A stretch of DNA of 64,000 bases, taken from Azolla caroliniana. Lineage: Eukaryota; Polypodiophyta. Below, in pieces: positions 31,128-42,059 of this stretch. The position numbers and the translations under genes were made by a program. The DNA lies in assembly GCA_043228905.1 (NCBI GenBank), contig JBHGNT010000003.1, positions 12,772,001-12,836,000 of the forward strand, written 5' to 3'. The first letter of the stretch is position 1; each line of letters begins with the position of its first letter. The notes beneath the pieces are model-generated. The model was not told the DNA's origin. It ran no database searches and worked only from the letters and a program-made list of their open reading frames with translations.

Positions 31128-34100
31128 TTAGTTTTTCTCCGGTCCTGTCGGACCTTTGCCCGAAGCGTGCAACTTGTCGGCCTCTTGACGGTTTGCCGTC
31201 GTTCTGCTCTCCTCGGTTGCCGGCTCATGCTCCTCCTTACTGGCTTGGTGGTAGCCGTCGTCTTCACCAGTTGCCGTTATGGTTGGCCTGCCAGTGGCTA
31301 ATTCGGTGGCGGCCTCTCGTTCAAATGGGTTCTTAGGCATAGGTCCTTTGTATGGTTTTAGTCTAAATCCGTTGACCCATTTGCCCAGCACTTCTCCGGC
31401 AAGTGTCCCCAACTGGTAGGACCCATTGAACTCCCGTGTGATCTAGTATGGTCCGGTCCATCTAAACTGTAGTTTACCTGGCATTTTGCCCATCCGGGTC
31501 TGGAACACGAGTACCGGCTTGCCGGTCCCAAACATCTTTTCGTTTCCCTTCCGGTGCCGATCTACAAATGCTTTCCGTCTCTGTTGTTCCAATTCCAGGT
31601 GCATAATGCTCTCCAGTCGGTGTTCTTCCAGTTCGCACAGAGCCTTTAACCGAATTGCCTCTGATTCCTTTTCGTTCAATCGTTCCCGAATCTGAATCCG
31701 TAAGCTTGGTACCTAGAACTCGACCGACATGACTGCCTCCAATCCGAATGCTAACCGGAACGGTGTTGTTCGGATGCTTGTTTTGTACGTTGTTCGATAA
31801 GCCCAGAGCGCACTGTGCAGCTTCGTATCCCAATCTGTCCTATTTTCATTGACGATCTTCCGGAGGATATTCTGGAGCGTTTTGTTCGTCGACTCAGCTA
31901 ACCCATTTGCTTGCGGATAGTACGGTGTGCTTCGTTTATGTACTACCGCATAGAACGTCGTCAAACTTTCTACCACCTGTCCAAGAAAGTGCCCTCCTTG
32001 GTCGCTTATCAGCTCTATGGGGCATCCGTACCGGTACCAAATGCATTCGTATAAGAATTTCGCTGTTGACGCCGCGGTGTTGTCTCGTAGGGCTTTCGCT
32101 TCCACCCACTTAGTGCAGTAATCCGTCACGACGATCACGTACTGGTTGCCGGTTCTCATTGCCAGTGGTTTAAATGTCCCGATGAAATCCAACCCCCATT
32201 TCTGGAATGGTTCTAGTGGTAGGACTGGCTGGTGTGGCATCCGATCTCGTTCCGTTGGCTGACCCATTCGTTCGCATAGATCACAGTCCGCATACCCGAC
32301 TACATCTTTCAATGTGGTCGGCCACCATAGGCCACTTTGCCATACTTTCCTTGCCGTCGCATCTCCAACATAATGGCCTCCGGGGACTCCGTAGTGTGCC
32401 TCCCGTAGTATCACCTCCTTCTCGTCGTTGCGCACTGCTCGTCGCCAGATATCGTCCGCAACTTTGTGGTATAGCGTGTCCTGTAATAAACAAAAGTGCT
32501 GGCTCTGTACCGCCAGGTGTTTTCTCTCGTCCCGGTTCATCTCCTCCGGAGGCAATCCGGTACTCAGAAACTGGTGCATATTAGTTAGCCACTTATCTTC
32601 TTGTGCCACTGTTTAATCTGTTCCCGTTTCTGTGGTGACTCGAAAAAGCTCTGCATCCGGAAACTCGTCCAGTACTCCGTCACCTGTCTCCCTGGAATCT
32701 AACCGGCTTAGATAATCTACTACCGCATGCTGTATGCCGAGTCGGTGGAATATCTCAAATTCGAACTCTTGCAACAACAAAGTCCACCGGGCCAACTTAC
32801 CGATAAGTGACGCTTTGGATACTAGGTAGAGGAGTGCCGAATGATCTACATGGAAGGAGAACTTTCTTCCCAATAAATAATGCCTGGATTTTGTTACACT
32901 GTAGATCATTCCTAAAGCTTCCCTTTCCGTGGTAGAATAATTCTGTTCCGCTTGGGATAGCTTCCGGCTGGCATAGTATACTGGCCGGTACCACCTTGGC
33001 TCGGTAAGCTGTATGAGCACGCTGTCGATTGCGATATCAGAAGCGTTCACGAACACATGAAACTCTTTACTCCAATCTGGAGGCTGCACTACCGGTGCTT
33101 GTGACAATAACACCTTTAGTGCCCGGTACGCCTTGTCTTCGATGTGGGTCCATTGGAATGGTGTTCGATGTACTGCCAGGTCTGCCAAATATCAGAGCAT
33201 ACGGCTATGCCAGCGGATTTGTCCTAGGAAACGGCTCAATGCCTTTGCCGTTGCTAGTGCCGGAGCTTCCCGGATTGCTTTTACTTTGTTCGGATCTATG
33301 ACAATGCCTTCCTTGCTCACTATATGCCCTAGTAGCGTTCCGCTGGACACTCCAAATACACACTTCGCCGGATTCAGGCTTAGCCGGTACGCCCTACACT
33401 TCTCTAGACATAGTCTGAGATGCTGCAAATGATCTTCTTCTCTAATATAGACGGCGAAGTCGTCAAGGAACACCTGCATAAAAGCCGGTATGTGTTCGCC
33501 AAAGATCTCCATGATGATCCGTTGGAATGTTGCTGGTGCCATTTTCAGCCCGAACATCATCACCACCGCAACAAACACTCCCCATTCGGTGACGAAAGCC
33601 GTTTTCTCTTGATCCTCAGGTTGCATCTGGATCTAATTATACCCGCTGAATCTGTCTAAGACACTGTAGACTTCATGGCCGGCGACGGCATCCAAAACTC
33701 CATCCGTAAACGGAAGTGGAAATTCATCCGTTATCGTTGCCGCATTGAGCTTCCGGTAATCGACACAAACCCTAATTTTGCCGTTCTTTTTCGGTACGAC
33801 TACGATCGGGCTCAGCCATGGAGATTTCTTTACGGGACGGATGAAGCCGACCCTCAGTAATTTGTCGATCTCCTCCTTGACTTTGGCGGCGTAGTTTGGG
33901 TTCATCCGGTACCGATGATGTGCTACCGGCTTGGCGTCTTTGCTCAGATGTATCTAGTGCTGATACAACTGAGGATCCTGGCCTCTCGTATCCTCGTATG
34001 ACCAGGCAAAGACGTCGCGAAACTCGTTGAGGAGTGTAATTATCGCCGTTTTGTTCTCTGCATTCATTTCTTTGGCGATGTGCACTAGTTTTGCCTCCTC

Positions 34101-34283
34101 CGCTGTTCCTAGATTTACCTCTTCTAATTGGGACGCTTTTACGCGCTGGGATACGACCATTTCCCTTTCCAACGCCTCTTGCGCATGCCGTAACTCCCGG
34201 ATTTCTTCTTTATCCGGTTCCGTCTGGTTGCAGTAAGTAGCGTGATACCGCTTCCGCGACGTCAATTTCGAATAGGGGTACAA
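31128..34283 (-). pseudogene. Element D pol: RT, RNase H, integrase
   Basis: One minus-strand frame interrupted by stops at about 33951, 33630, 33192, 32613, 31713 and 31443. It starts with DVFAWSYEDTRGQDP (about 34010). The RT contains VCVDYRKLN, LDRFSGYN and the active site FLDD near 33457-33468. The RNase H has VNASDIAIDS where the usual first Asp is Asn. The integrase (32609 onward) has a Cys pair CDLCERM, then GLDFIG, SDQGGHF and NGLAESTNK supplying D, D and E, and ends with a GPY-type RWTGPY near 31445. The RT catalytic pair is intact, but the stops and the RNase H change make the copy dead. The frame differs from that of gag-protease, which overlaps it at 34210-34283. Confidence 0.88.
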
Positions 34284-36924
34284 TCTTTGGGTTCTCCAGC
34301 AAGTACTGCTCTTCTTCTTCGTCTGCTAATCCTTCCAGCATATTGACACACTCCACATATAACGGTGTCAGATCCTTGCTGGTGCCCTTCCTTGGTTGTG
34401 TTGGTACCTGTACCTTCGCTTTTCCCCGCCGGAACGTAATCATATTCCTCCTCCAGTCCTGCTTGATATGTGTCGTCTTTAACCAAGGGCGTCCCAACAA
34501 TAATGGGTACGCTCCTTGAGCCTGCAACTGGAGAACTACAGCTGAGATTCGGAATGTGTGGCCCCCGATGGCTACTTCCAAGTTCCATATTAATCCTGTC
34601 AGTCGCATCGAGCTTGTGTCCGCCATTCGGAGCCAGAACGGACATGGCTCCCACTCTTGGATTCCAAGAGCATCGCATGTCCGGAGGCTGATTACATTAA
34701 CGCCAGAGCGTCCCTCTATTATCGTATCGGGGATTTCTTTCCCTTTCACAATGGCCGTAATTGTCAGACTGTTGGTGTCCACCACGGCCGGTCCTTCTTC
34801 CGGATTTGAGAAGAATGCCGGAGCCGGTGGTGTTCCGCCTGTTGTCATGCCGGACTTGAGTCCTTCTGTGAATCTTGGTACTAGCTGCAAGAGTCATCCT
34901 AATGGTAGCGTGATCTAGCATTCCTCCAATACCTGCCATGTCACGTTTTCGGACTGACTGCCGCCGGCGAGCTCTTCAGTGTTCTCCTTCTGTTGCACGA
35001 GTTCTGCTACGTTTCACTCATTTGTCTTTTTCACCCATTCCGTTGCCTGTTTCCGGATGGCCTCTTGTGTCTCCCATTCCGTCGTCTTGCGCTTCGACCT
35101 TGTGGTGACCTGCTGGAGGTCTGCGACTTCAACGACTACCATGTTTACTGTCGGTCGTTTATCATAACTCTTTGCTGGACATTGATTACTATAATGTCCT
35201 TCTTGCCGGCAGTAATAGCAATATGCTTTCCGGGTGTTGCTGGATTTGGCATTGTTTCCTGTACCCGGTGGAGGACTTGTGGTAACCGTGGGGCTCTGGT
35301 TTGGTTGGCTGCTTGAGGCGCCTTATCCTGGTTCACGTGGGTGGCTCCCGTTTTTGAAATGCCGTTTTTTATTAAAGTTCTTTTTGTTGTGGTACCCTTG
35401 CCGGGGTTGGTCGTCATACCTCCCGTAATCTTCCCGTCGTTGGTGATACCCGGGGGAGTGATCCCGATTGTGATGCTCGTACCGTCCATTTTAATCTCGG
35501 CACTTGTCATATCTCTTGTACCGGTCATAGTTGTCTCGCCGATTGTCGTACCGGACATCTTGTGCCGGTCGATATCGCTCCTCTCGTCGCCAGCGTTCAT
35601 CTTCTTCGTCTCGCCTGCTACGTGGCTCGATTTGCCGGACTGGTGGAGCTTGCTGATTCAATAAGTTATATTCACACCGGTCCATCGTGTGGCTCGTAGA
35701 TTGGTAGAGTAAGCAGTGCGTCCGCATGGTGCACTCCACTGACGAGTGTCCAGAATTCAAGCAGGTCGTGCATTGGATTGCTTGCCGGAAACGAAGATCC
35801 TCATTGGTTGGTAATGCTCATTGGAGGGCTCCCATTGTTAGCCAAGAGCTCGTTTTCTCCATTTCTCTAACCCGGTCGATGACCTGGTTGACGGTACTTG
35901 TGCGAAAGTCGATGACCGTGCATACCATTCGTAGAGGTTCCCGGAGCGCGGCTAAAAATATAGCCCGCGTTTCTTCCTCCGGAGGTGCGCGGGTAAGCTG
36001 ACTGTGCATCCGTTGAGACCGGATGACAAACTGTGGGATGCTCTCCCCGAGGTCTTGCCGAATTGTATAAAATAAGCCTACCATTTCTCGCTGATCCACC
36101 TCCTTCTGGAAGAAGTGCAAGAATTTGTCTTTCAGGTTCGCAAAGGTGGTGATGGTGCTACGATCCTGCGTCCGGTGCCATCTGGCGGGCAGTCCTTCTA
36201 ATATCACGCCGAATTCGGCTATCTTAGATCGTTCCTCTTCTGCTGCGGTTAACCGTTATGACACATGGGTTTCTTCCCATGTTTGTTCAAACGCGTGAAC
36301 ATGCGCCTCCACGTCCGGGTCATCCCGATACTTGGAGTACTGGAACGGCATATCGTCGTCTGATGTCGGTACACGGCCTGGCAGTGTCGGTGGTCTTTCC
36401 TGCTGTTCCGTCGGCGTCTGAGGTCTTTGCCAGTCTTCCTTTGGTGTTGCCGGCTCGACTTCCGGTGTTGGAGGTTTTTTCCGGTGCACTTCTGTCTCCA
36501 GAGGTTGCTCCATGACGAGTGCCGGAGGTTCCCGGTCTGCCAACTCTAGTTCCAATGCCGGTAAGATATCCGACTCCTCGTCCTTCGGTCCTCCTGAGCT
36601 GTCGTTACTGCTGCGATAGTTTGTATGCGCGCTGTAACCCCCTTCCGAATCCGATTCCAACGCTGAAAATGCTTCGGATTCGCCGTCTCTTCCGGCCAAG
36701 GCCTGGAGAAGGGTTTCCGCTTCCTGGAGGTTGCTTAAGCTGCTTCCTTCGTCCGGGTAGGCGTTTTGTTGCAGACGGAGCGACTCCTCCGCCCGGATCA
36801 CTTTGGAAAATGATCGATCCGTTCGGATTTCTTCTGCTGCTTGCTGGAAAGCCTCTCGCCACCGTCTCCGTTCAGCAAGTCTTCCTGCTCTCTCCGTAAC
36901 CGGGTCGTCTGTTGGCCTAGTCAT
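34210..36924 (-). pseudogene. Element D gag-protease
   Basis: ATG at 36922-36924. The frame (stops near 36254, 35816, 35489, 35324, 35009, 34918 and 34903) encodes an acidic N-terminal part, a Gag core (36207-35818, with WHRTQDRSTITTFANLKDKF), a knuckle CTTCLNSGHSSVEC, an Arg/Tyr/Asp-rich stretch, a second knuckle CYYCRQEGHYSNQC (35179-35220), and a protease-like domain from about 34890. At the protease site, where D-T/S-G is expected, the residues are EGRSGVNVIS, so the Asp seems lost. The frame ends at 34210, 74 bases inside the pol frame. Confidence 0.82.
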
Positions 36925-36960
36925 CCATTCCTGCCGCTGTTCACTGCAATTATGCAGGAA

Positions 36961-36972
36961 TCGTGGTCGCCA
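36961..36972 (-). promoter_or_regulatory. Element D primer-binding site (tentative)
   Basis: Seven bases inside the 5' LTR boundary the minus strand reads TGGCGACCACGA. Many plant Ty3/gypsy primer sites begin TGGCG, but I cannot say which tRNA matches. Confidence 0.5.
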
Positions 36973-36979
36973 AAAACTG

Positions 36980-37442
36980 TGTTATTGCTAGGGCCGGACA
37001 ACAGCCTAACACAGGATGTCCACTTAAGACACGTCACCAAAGGGTGGTACGGCAGAATGACTCACGGCACAATGCTTAATTAGACCTTAATCGATTACTT
37101 AGCCATCCGTAATTAACACACGTAAGATATAACAATGAAAACAGAATGATAATCAACACTGGAAGATTAAGACAATAAGCTTTATTAATTATCCGCACTT
37201 GATTACATTGTAACCGGGCCTTTATATAGGTCTCCGGTGCGAAATACAAAACGTTGCCAACCGGCACCTTTACGGGATCGTTCCAGATCCGGATCGGCAT
37301 ACTGATTCCGGTCCATCCATCCACATCTTCTTACATAATAATATACATATATTAAGACTACTAATTACAACAGCTCCCGAATAACTATTCCTTTCACACT
37401 CTGGTTTGGACCTCCTTAAGCCTTCTTTGCCGGCCGGTAACA
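36980..37442 (-). repeat. Element D 5' LTR
   Basis: 463 bp, plus-strand TGTTATTGCTAGGG to GGCCGGTAACA, followed by TCACT (37443-37447). No indel relative to the 3' LTR. Confidence 0.93.
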
Positions 37443-39123
37443 TCACTCATTTTCGGATTACAAGCTAACTTCATACACAATTGATTATCAGAGTGAAGGA
37501 TTAGCTTTGAAGTCTTAAACAAGTTAAGTTCTTCAAGTATGGAATGAATCCATATTCCTTCTATGGCAGCGAGTGCGGCAGCTACATATTCGGCTTCCGT
37601 TGAAGATAATGCGACCGTTGTTTGCTTCTTAGTCCTCCATGCTATCGCGGCTCCGGCGAGACAATATGCGAAGCCACTTGTTGACTTACGACCATCAACA
37701 TCCCCCCCCCAATCTGAGTCTGTCCATCCAGATAATTGTGATGGATTAGTCCATCCTTCAAGGTTCATGTTGATGGACTCGGATTGCGATCGGGAGTAAG
37801 TTAACACCATATCTTTCATTCATTTTAGGTAACGTAGTAGTCGTTTTAATGCTTTCCAATGTTTCGGTCCAGGGACGTGTACAACTAACAAGGTAGCATA
37901 TACATCCAAGAATTTGCTTGTAAGGAACATTCAGCATTTCATCTCACTCTTTGATAGTTCTAGGAGCATCTTCGATTGACAATTTGCATGTAGTTGACAT
38001 GGGTGTCGAGATAGGCTTGCAATTTAGCATGTCAAAATGTTTTAATACACTTTCAATGTATTGAGTTTGGGAAAGAGAAATGGGTCCTTTGGCACGATCT
38101 CTTTATAGGTTCATTCCAAGGAAATACTTCATTGGACCAAGGTTAGTTATTGGAAAAGCTTGTTGAAGTTCCTTCTTTGCAAGTTGTAGATACGCAAGTG
38201 AGTTGGCCAGTAGAGGTAAGTCATCGACATAAACACCAATTATGATGAAATTATTCTTAGCTCTTTTAATATATACATTTGGTTCATTCTTCAATCGTTT
38301 ATATCCATTGTTAGTTAGAAAATTATGAAGTCGATGATACCAAACTCGGGGAGATTGTCGTAGACCATATAAGGATCGATGTAGGCGACATACAACATTT
38401 GGTCAAGTTGACTCTTCAAAATGTGGTGGTTGTTGCATATAGATCTCTTCTTCGAGTTCTCTATGAAGGAAAGCGGTTTGAAAATCTAAGTGATGAAGTT
38501 CGAAATCAAGTTCGACCGCGAGAGAGACAAATATGAGAAATGTGATACTTCGCAATGTAGGGCTAAATGTATCTTTGAAGTCAATTCCAGGTATTTGCGA
38601 AAAACCACGAGCTACGAGACGAGCTTTGAAACGTATAATATTTCCAGTAGCATTGGTCTTCTTCCGAAGAACCCACTTACAACTAACAATTTGTTGATCA
38701 GGTGGTGGATCAACAAGGCTCCAGGTTTTGTTCTTTAATAAAGATGTCATCTCTTCTTCCATGGTTGCTCTCCATTTAGGGCCATCGGTACCGGACAACA
38801 CTTCGTGAACGGTAATAATTATTTCATTTGCGGTATCCGGTTCTTCTTCAAATATGAGAGCTTCTATATCGAGGTCCACAAAGTGTGCCTCGAATTGATT
38901 GAGTTCCTTATAGATATCGAACAAGGAGCGCCTATGACGAGGTGGTGAGTCGTTATCATATGAGTTTGGATAGTCTTGGGAGGATTGTGATTGTGAGTTG
39001 ATTAAAAGATCACCAGTGATGTCGGGTGAATGAAGATGAAATGGCGGAATGATTTGATAGGTTTGAGGGCTTTCAAGAGAATTTTTATTAGAATGTGAGA
39101 AATTGGATAAAGAGAGTGGTAAA
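37443..39123 (-). pseudogene. Element E RNase H and reverse transcriptase
   Basis: Minus strand, 5' to 3': a linker (about 39110-38925, with SPPRHRRSLFDIYKEL), RT N-terminal part (38924-38403, with KWVLRKKTNATG, ARGFSQIPGIDF and HLDFQTAFLH), the active site YVDD at 38220-38231 in GVYVDDLPLLANS, then after gaps and stops the RNase H (37819-37448, with WTDSDWGGDVDGRKS, ALSSTEAEY and HSDNQLCMKLACNP). The RNase H breaks off at D and its tail is at 27200-27414. F cuts the linker at 39123. Stops and frame changes between 38403 and 37819 show it is old. The RNase H piece and the YVDD are intact as sequence. Confidence 0.87.
39119..39123. other. Target-site duplication of element F, left copy (gtaaa)
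   Basis: GTAAA at 39119-39123 recurs at 57061-57065, nearly 18 kb away, which defines F as one insertion although it is filled with other elements and its 3' LTR is truncated. Confidence 0.88.
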
Positions 39124-39392
39124 TGTTAGGATTTCGGTCCCTCCGGATGGGATATGAGTACTCGGAAATGAACACCCGGTGAGAACCGGATGATGCAGAC
39201 CTAGGGAGAACCTCTCACCGAATGAAGGGACATATATGTAAATATGTTTCTAAGAGCCCATTGGGGCTATATTTGTAAATAGTCCTAAAGTCATATTAGT
39301 ATAAATATGACCTAGGGCAAACTATGTGTTGTGGTCATTTTATTTTGTATAGAGTTATTGGTGTAACTACGATACAAAATGTAGCAGAGGAA

Positions 39393-39476
<84 letters not shown>

Positions 39477-39729
39477 TCTTTGTTGTAATTGCTGCCAGGC
39501 GAAGATTGTAAGCACGAGGTCGTTGCCTCTGTGTTCCCTTGTTGTATTCTCCTTGCATAGTGAGAGTTGGAGTTTGGGGACTCCCGTGGTTTTTCCCGTT
39601 TAGGGTTTTCCATGTTAACATCCTGTGCATTCTCTTCTGTCTGTGTACTTACTTCTATTTCTTATCTTTCTGTGTTTGATTATCAAAATCTCGGTTGTGG
39701 CCGAAGATTATTCCGCATAGTTCTTGTCA
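39124..39729 (+). repeat. Element F 5' LTR
   Basis: About 606 bp, TGTTAGGATTTCGG to GTTCTTGTCA. It carries the CCGGTGAGAACCGG module near 39169-39190, and a (GA)n tract of about 80 bp at 39393-39474 where C has a short one. The downstream part (39475-39729) matches the 3' LTR remnant at 56775-57060. Confidence 0.88.
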
Positions 39730-39732
39730 AAC

Positions 39733-39744
39733 TAGTATCAGAGC
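39733..39744 (+). promoter_or_regulatory. Element F primer-binding site, mutated
   Basis: TAGTATCAGAGC, one base (G to A) from the initiator-Met site TGGTATCAGAGC. Confidence 0.85.
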
Positions 39745-39759
39745 GGAATGACACAGAAA

Positions 39760-40536
39760 ATGGAAGATTCATTTGGTGCCATGTTCAAGCTCACCGGCTC
39801 TAACTACTCGTGGTTAAAGATGAGGGACATGCTCGTGGTTAAAGATGTTTGTTTGCCAATTCAGTTCGGGCACAAGAGACCGGACAAGATCGATGCCACA
39901 ATATGGGAGGTGATGCACATGAAGACAACGACGTACATACGGTGCTTCATCGACATGAGCCTGTACAACAACGACAATGACAAGAGCAAGGCTCATGAGA
40001 TCTGGGAGAAGATCGGCATTATGTTTCAGAACAAAAATGTTGTTAATCGGGTTTCGGTATTTCGGAAGCTAGTGAGGCTCCGGTATCAAGATGGCTCCAG
40101 TATGGCGGAGCACATGAATGCCTTCCAGGGCCTGATACACCAGGCAACCTCGTTGGAAGTACCTCTCACCGATGAGGTACTTGCTCTACTCCTGCTCGGT
40201 TCCCTCCCAGATAGCTGGGAGACATTAGTTGTCACTTTAGGCAACGCCGGGTCGGAAGGAAAACAATTATCCCTAGCAAGAGTCAAGTCGAGCTTGCTAG
40301 ATGAGGAGGCGCGTCGGAAAGACAAGGATACGAGCTCCGACTCCAAAGCGCTCCTTACCAAATCGGAATGCGGAAGACAAATGAATCGTAGTCCCCAGAA
40401 CCGGGAAAAGTCGGGGACACAGTGAAAGTCCTGGGGAAAGCCTACTTGCTTCTATTGCGGCAAGCCGGGACACTTCTAGAAGAATTGTTGGCATTTCCGG
40501 AAGGACAAGGAAACCGACAGTACCGATTCGAAGCGA
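39760..40536 (+). pseudogene. Element F gag
   Basis: From the ATG corresponding to the C start (an in-frame ATG also exists at 39748) the frame encodes EDSFGAMFKLTGSNYSW, the same Gag as C. A two-codon loss follows NYS. It ends at a TGA at 40423-40425 just before the zinc knuckle, whose remnant FYCGKPGHF follows before H interrupts at 40536. Copy F keeps CAG where C has its amber stop. Confidence 0.85.
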
Positions 40537-41249
40537 TGTTGCGAAAATATGAAGAGGATACGCGAACTTGAGGCCGCGACCAGAACATATCAGATTCGTA
40601 TGATTATATTAAACAATTAATACAAACTGAGAAAAATTCACAAATTTCATTAATAAAGGGAAAGAAAGGTTACAATCAATCTCAAGATTGAGATTACAAA
40701 AAGTTTAGCTAATGGAGATTACTAGAATAATAGATAAGAGGAAATTAAGATATGGATTGTATAGAGATTTAGGGTTCTTGGCTTTGATAAGAGATTATGG
40801 TTTTATGACTTGAATAGCTTCCCTATGGAAAATTTAGGGTTATGAGTAAGATATGGCTTCCGTAAGGAAATTATGGTTTTATGAGTTATGGCTTCTGTAG
40901 GGAATTTAGGGTTTTTGGCTCCCATAAGAAAATTAGGGTTTATGAGAGATATGGCTTCGATAAGATAAAGGAGCTAAGAAGGAAAAGAAAATAATATTGG
41001 AGAGAGCATGAGTGTAGGAAAAAAAATGGAAATTTATATGGAGTTCTCCCTTGATTATCTGCATGTCCACTTTTTGTTGCATGGCCTCTACTTTTAGTTG
41101 CTTAGCTTTTTCTTTTAGTTGCATCTATTTTTAGTTGCATGGCTTTTTCTTTTAGTTGCGTGCGACCGTCCACATGACCTTTACTTTAGTTTTCTTCACT
41201 TCACTTTAATTAGCCATATGATCCTTTTATCCATTCGGTTTGCATCCAG

Positions 41250-41505
41250 CCTCGTCTGGTCGCCGGTTCCGTTCAGTCGTCGATTGCCGCCGCCGGTTCC
41301 GTTTTGCTTACCGGCCGATTTTCGGTTTTGCTTACCGGACCAGTTCCGAATTGCTTCCCGGCCGGTTTCCGGTTTTGCTTATCAGCCCGGTTCCGGTTTG
41401 CTTCCCACCCGGTTCCGGTTTTGCTTATAGGCTGGTTTCCGGTTTTGCTTACCGGGCCTTCTAGATTGCTTACTAGCCGGTTCCGGTTTTTGGGAACTTA
41501 GCCAC
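41250..41505. repeat. CCGG-rich tandem repeat in H
   Basis: About eight imperfect copies of a 30-32-bp unit containing CCGGTTCCGGTTTTGCTTA. It lies inside H and stops shortly before G. Confidence 0.8.
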
Positions 41506-41529
41506 CATTATCCATCAAGACAAAGTGGC

Positions 41530-41534
41530 CAAAG
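41530..41534. other. Target-site duplication of element G, left copy (caaag)
   Basis: CAAAG at 41530-41534 recurs at 46507-46511, outside both ends of G. Confidence 0.92.
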
Positions 41535-42004
41535 TGAAGATTAAATCGTTGCCGGCCACAACCGGTTTTGCATGTGCGGAATAATAGTCAATCTAATGGA
41601 AAGGAAAAACAAAATACAGAAACTAAGAATGACACAGATTTTAACGTGGAAACCCGAACTGGGAAAAAACCACGTGGAGTCCACAAACTCCAAAACAAAA
41701 CACTATGAGAGAAAGGAATACAATCAGATATCTCAGAGGCAACAACCTCGAGATCCTGCTTCGCCAACAGGCGGCTATGGAGCTCACACGCTTCCACTCA
41801 CACTTGTTCACTCTCACAGTTACGGAGGCAACAACCTCGTCAACAACAACTTTAAAATAATGCACTTATCTAACATGATTTCCCTAAGTACTTATATACT
41901 AATGTAACCTTTCGACTATTTACAAGCTTAGCCTTCTGTGTTGGCTATCTCCACGATTTCCAGTTTCTTCTCACTTCCCATCCGGAGAGACCTATTTCCT
42001 AACA
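41535..42004 (-). repeat. Element G 3' LTR
   Basis: 470 bp, plus-strand TGAAGATTAAATCG to TTTCCTAACA. On the minus strand a polypurine tract GAAGGGGGAGTT at 42005-42016 abuts it. It is longer than the 5' LTR through small indels near 41800-41830 and 41940-41970. Confidence 0.9.
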
Positions 42005-42059
42005 AACTCCCCCTTCACTCCGGCATGGGATGTCTTACTAGTCCGATCCACTTCTGACA

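Larger units (their letters stand above)
27415..37442 (-). mobile_element. Element D: 10-kb Ty3/gypsy retrotransposon with an extra ORF, inactive
   Basis: 10,028 bp, minus strand, with two equal 463-bp LTRs (27415-27877 and 36980-37442) and the duplication TCACT. Order in sense: 5' LTR, primer site, gag, protease, RT, RNase H, integrase, then about 3 kb holding a large third ORF, then the 3' LTR. RT-RNase H-integrase is the Ty3/gypsy order. The motif DVFAWSYED before RT and the extra ORF after integrase are reminiscent of Tat/Athila-type plant lineages (inference). About fifteen in-frame stops and several frame changes make it non-functional. No clear polypurine tract is visible beside the 3' LTR. 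Confidence 0.92.

Noticed and set aside
27415-37442. Using the stop-codon types in D as proof of C-to-T decay.
   Set aside because: Every stop codon can arise from CAA, CAG or CGA by one C-to-T, so the pattern is uninformative by itself. The LTR transition ratio is the usable evidence.
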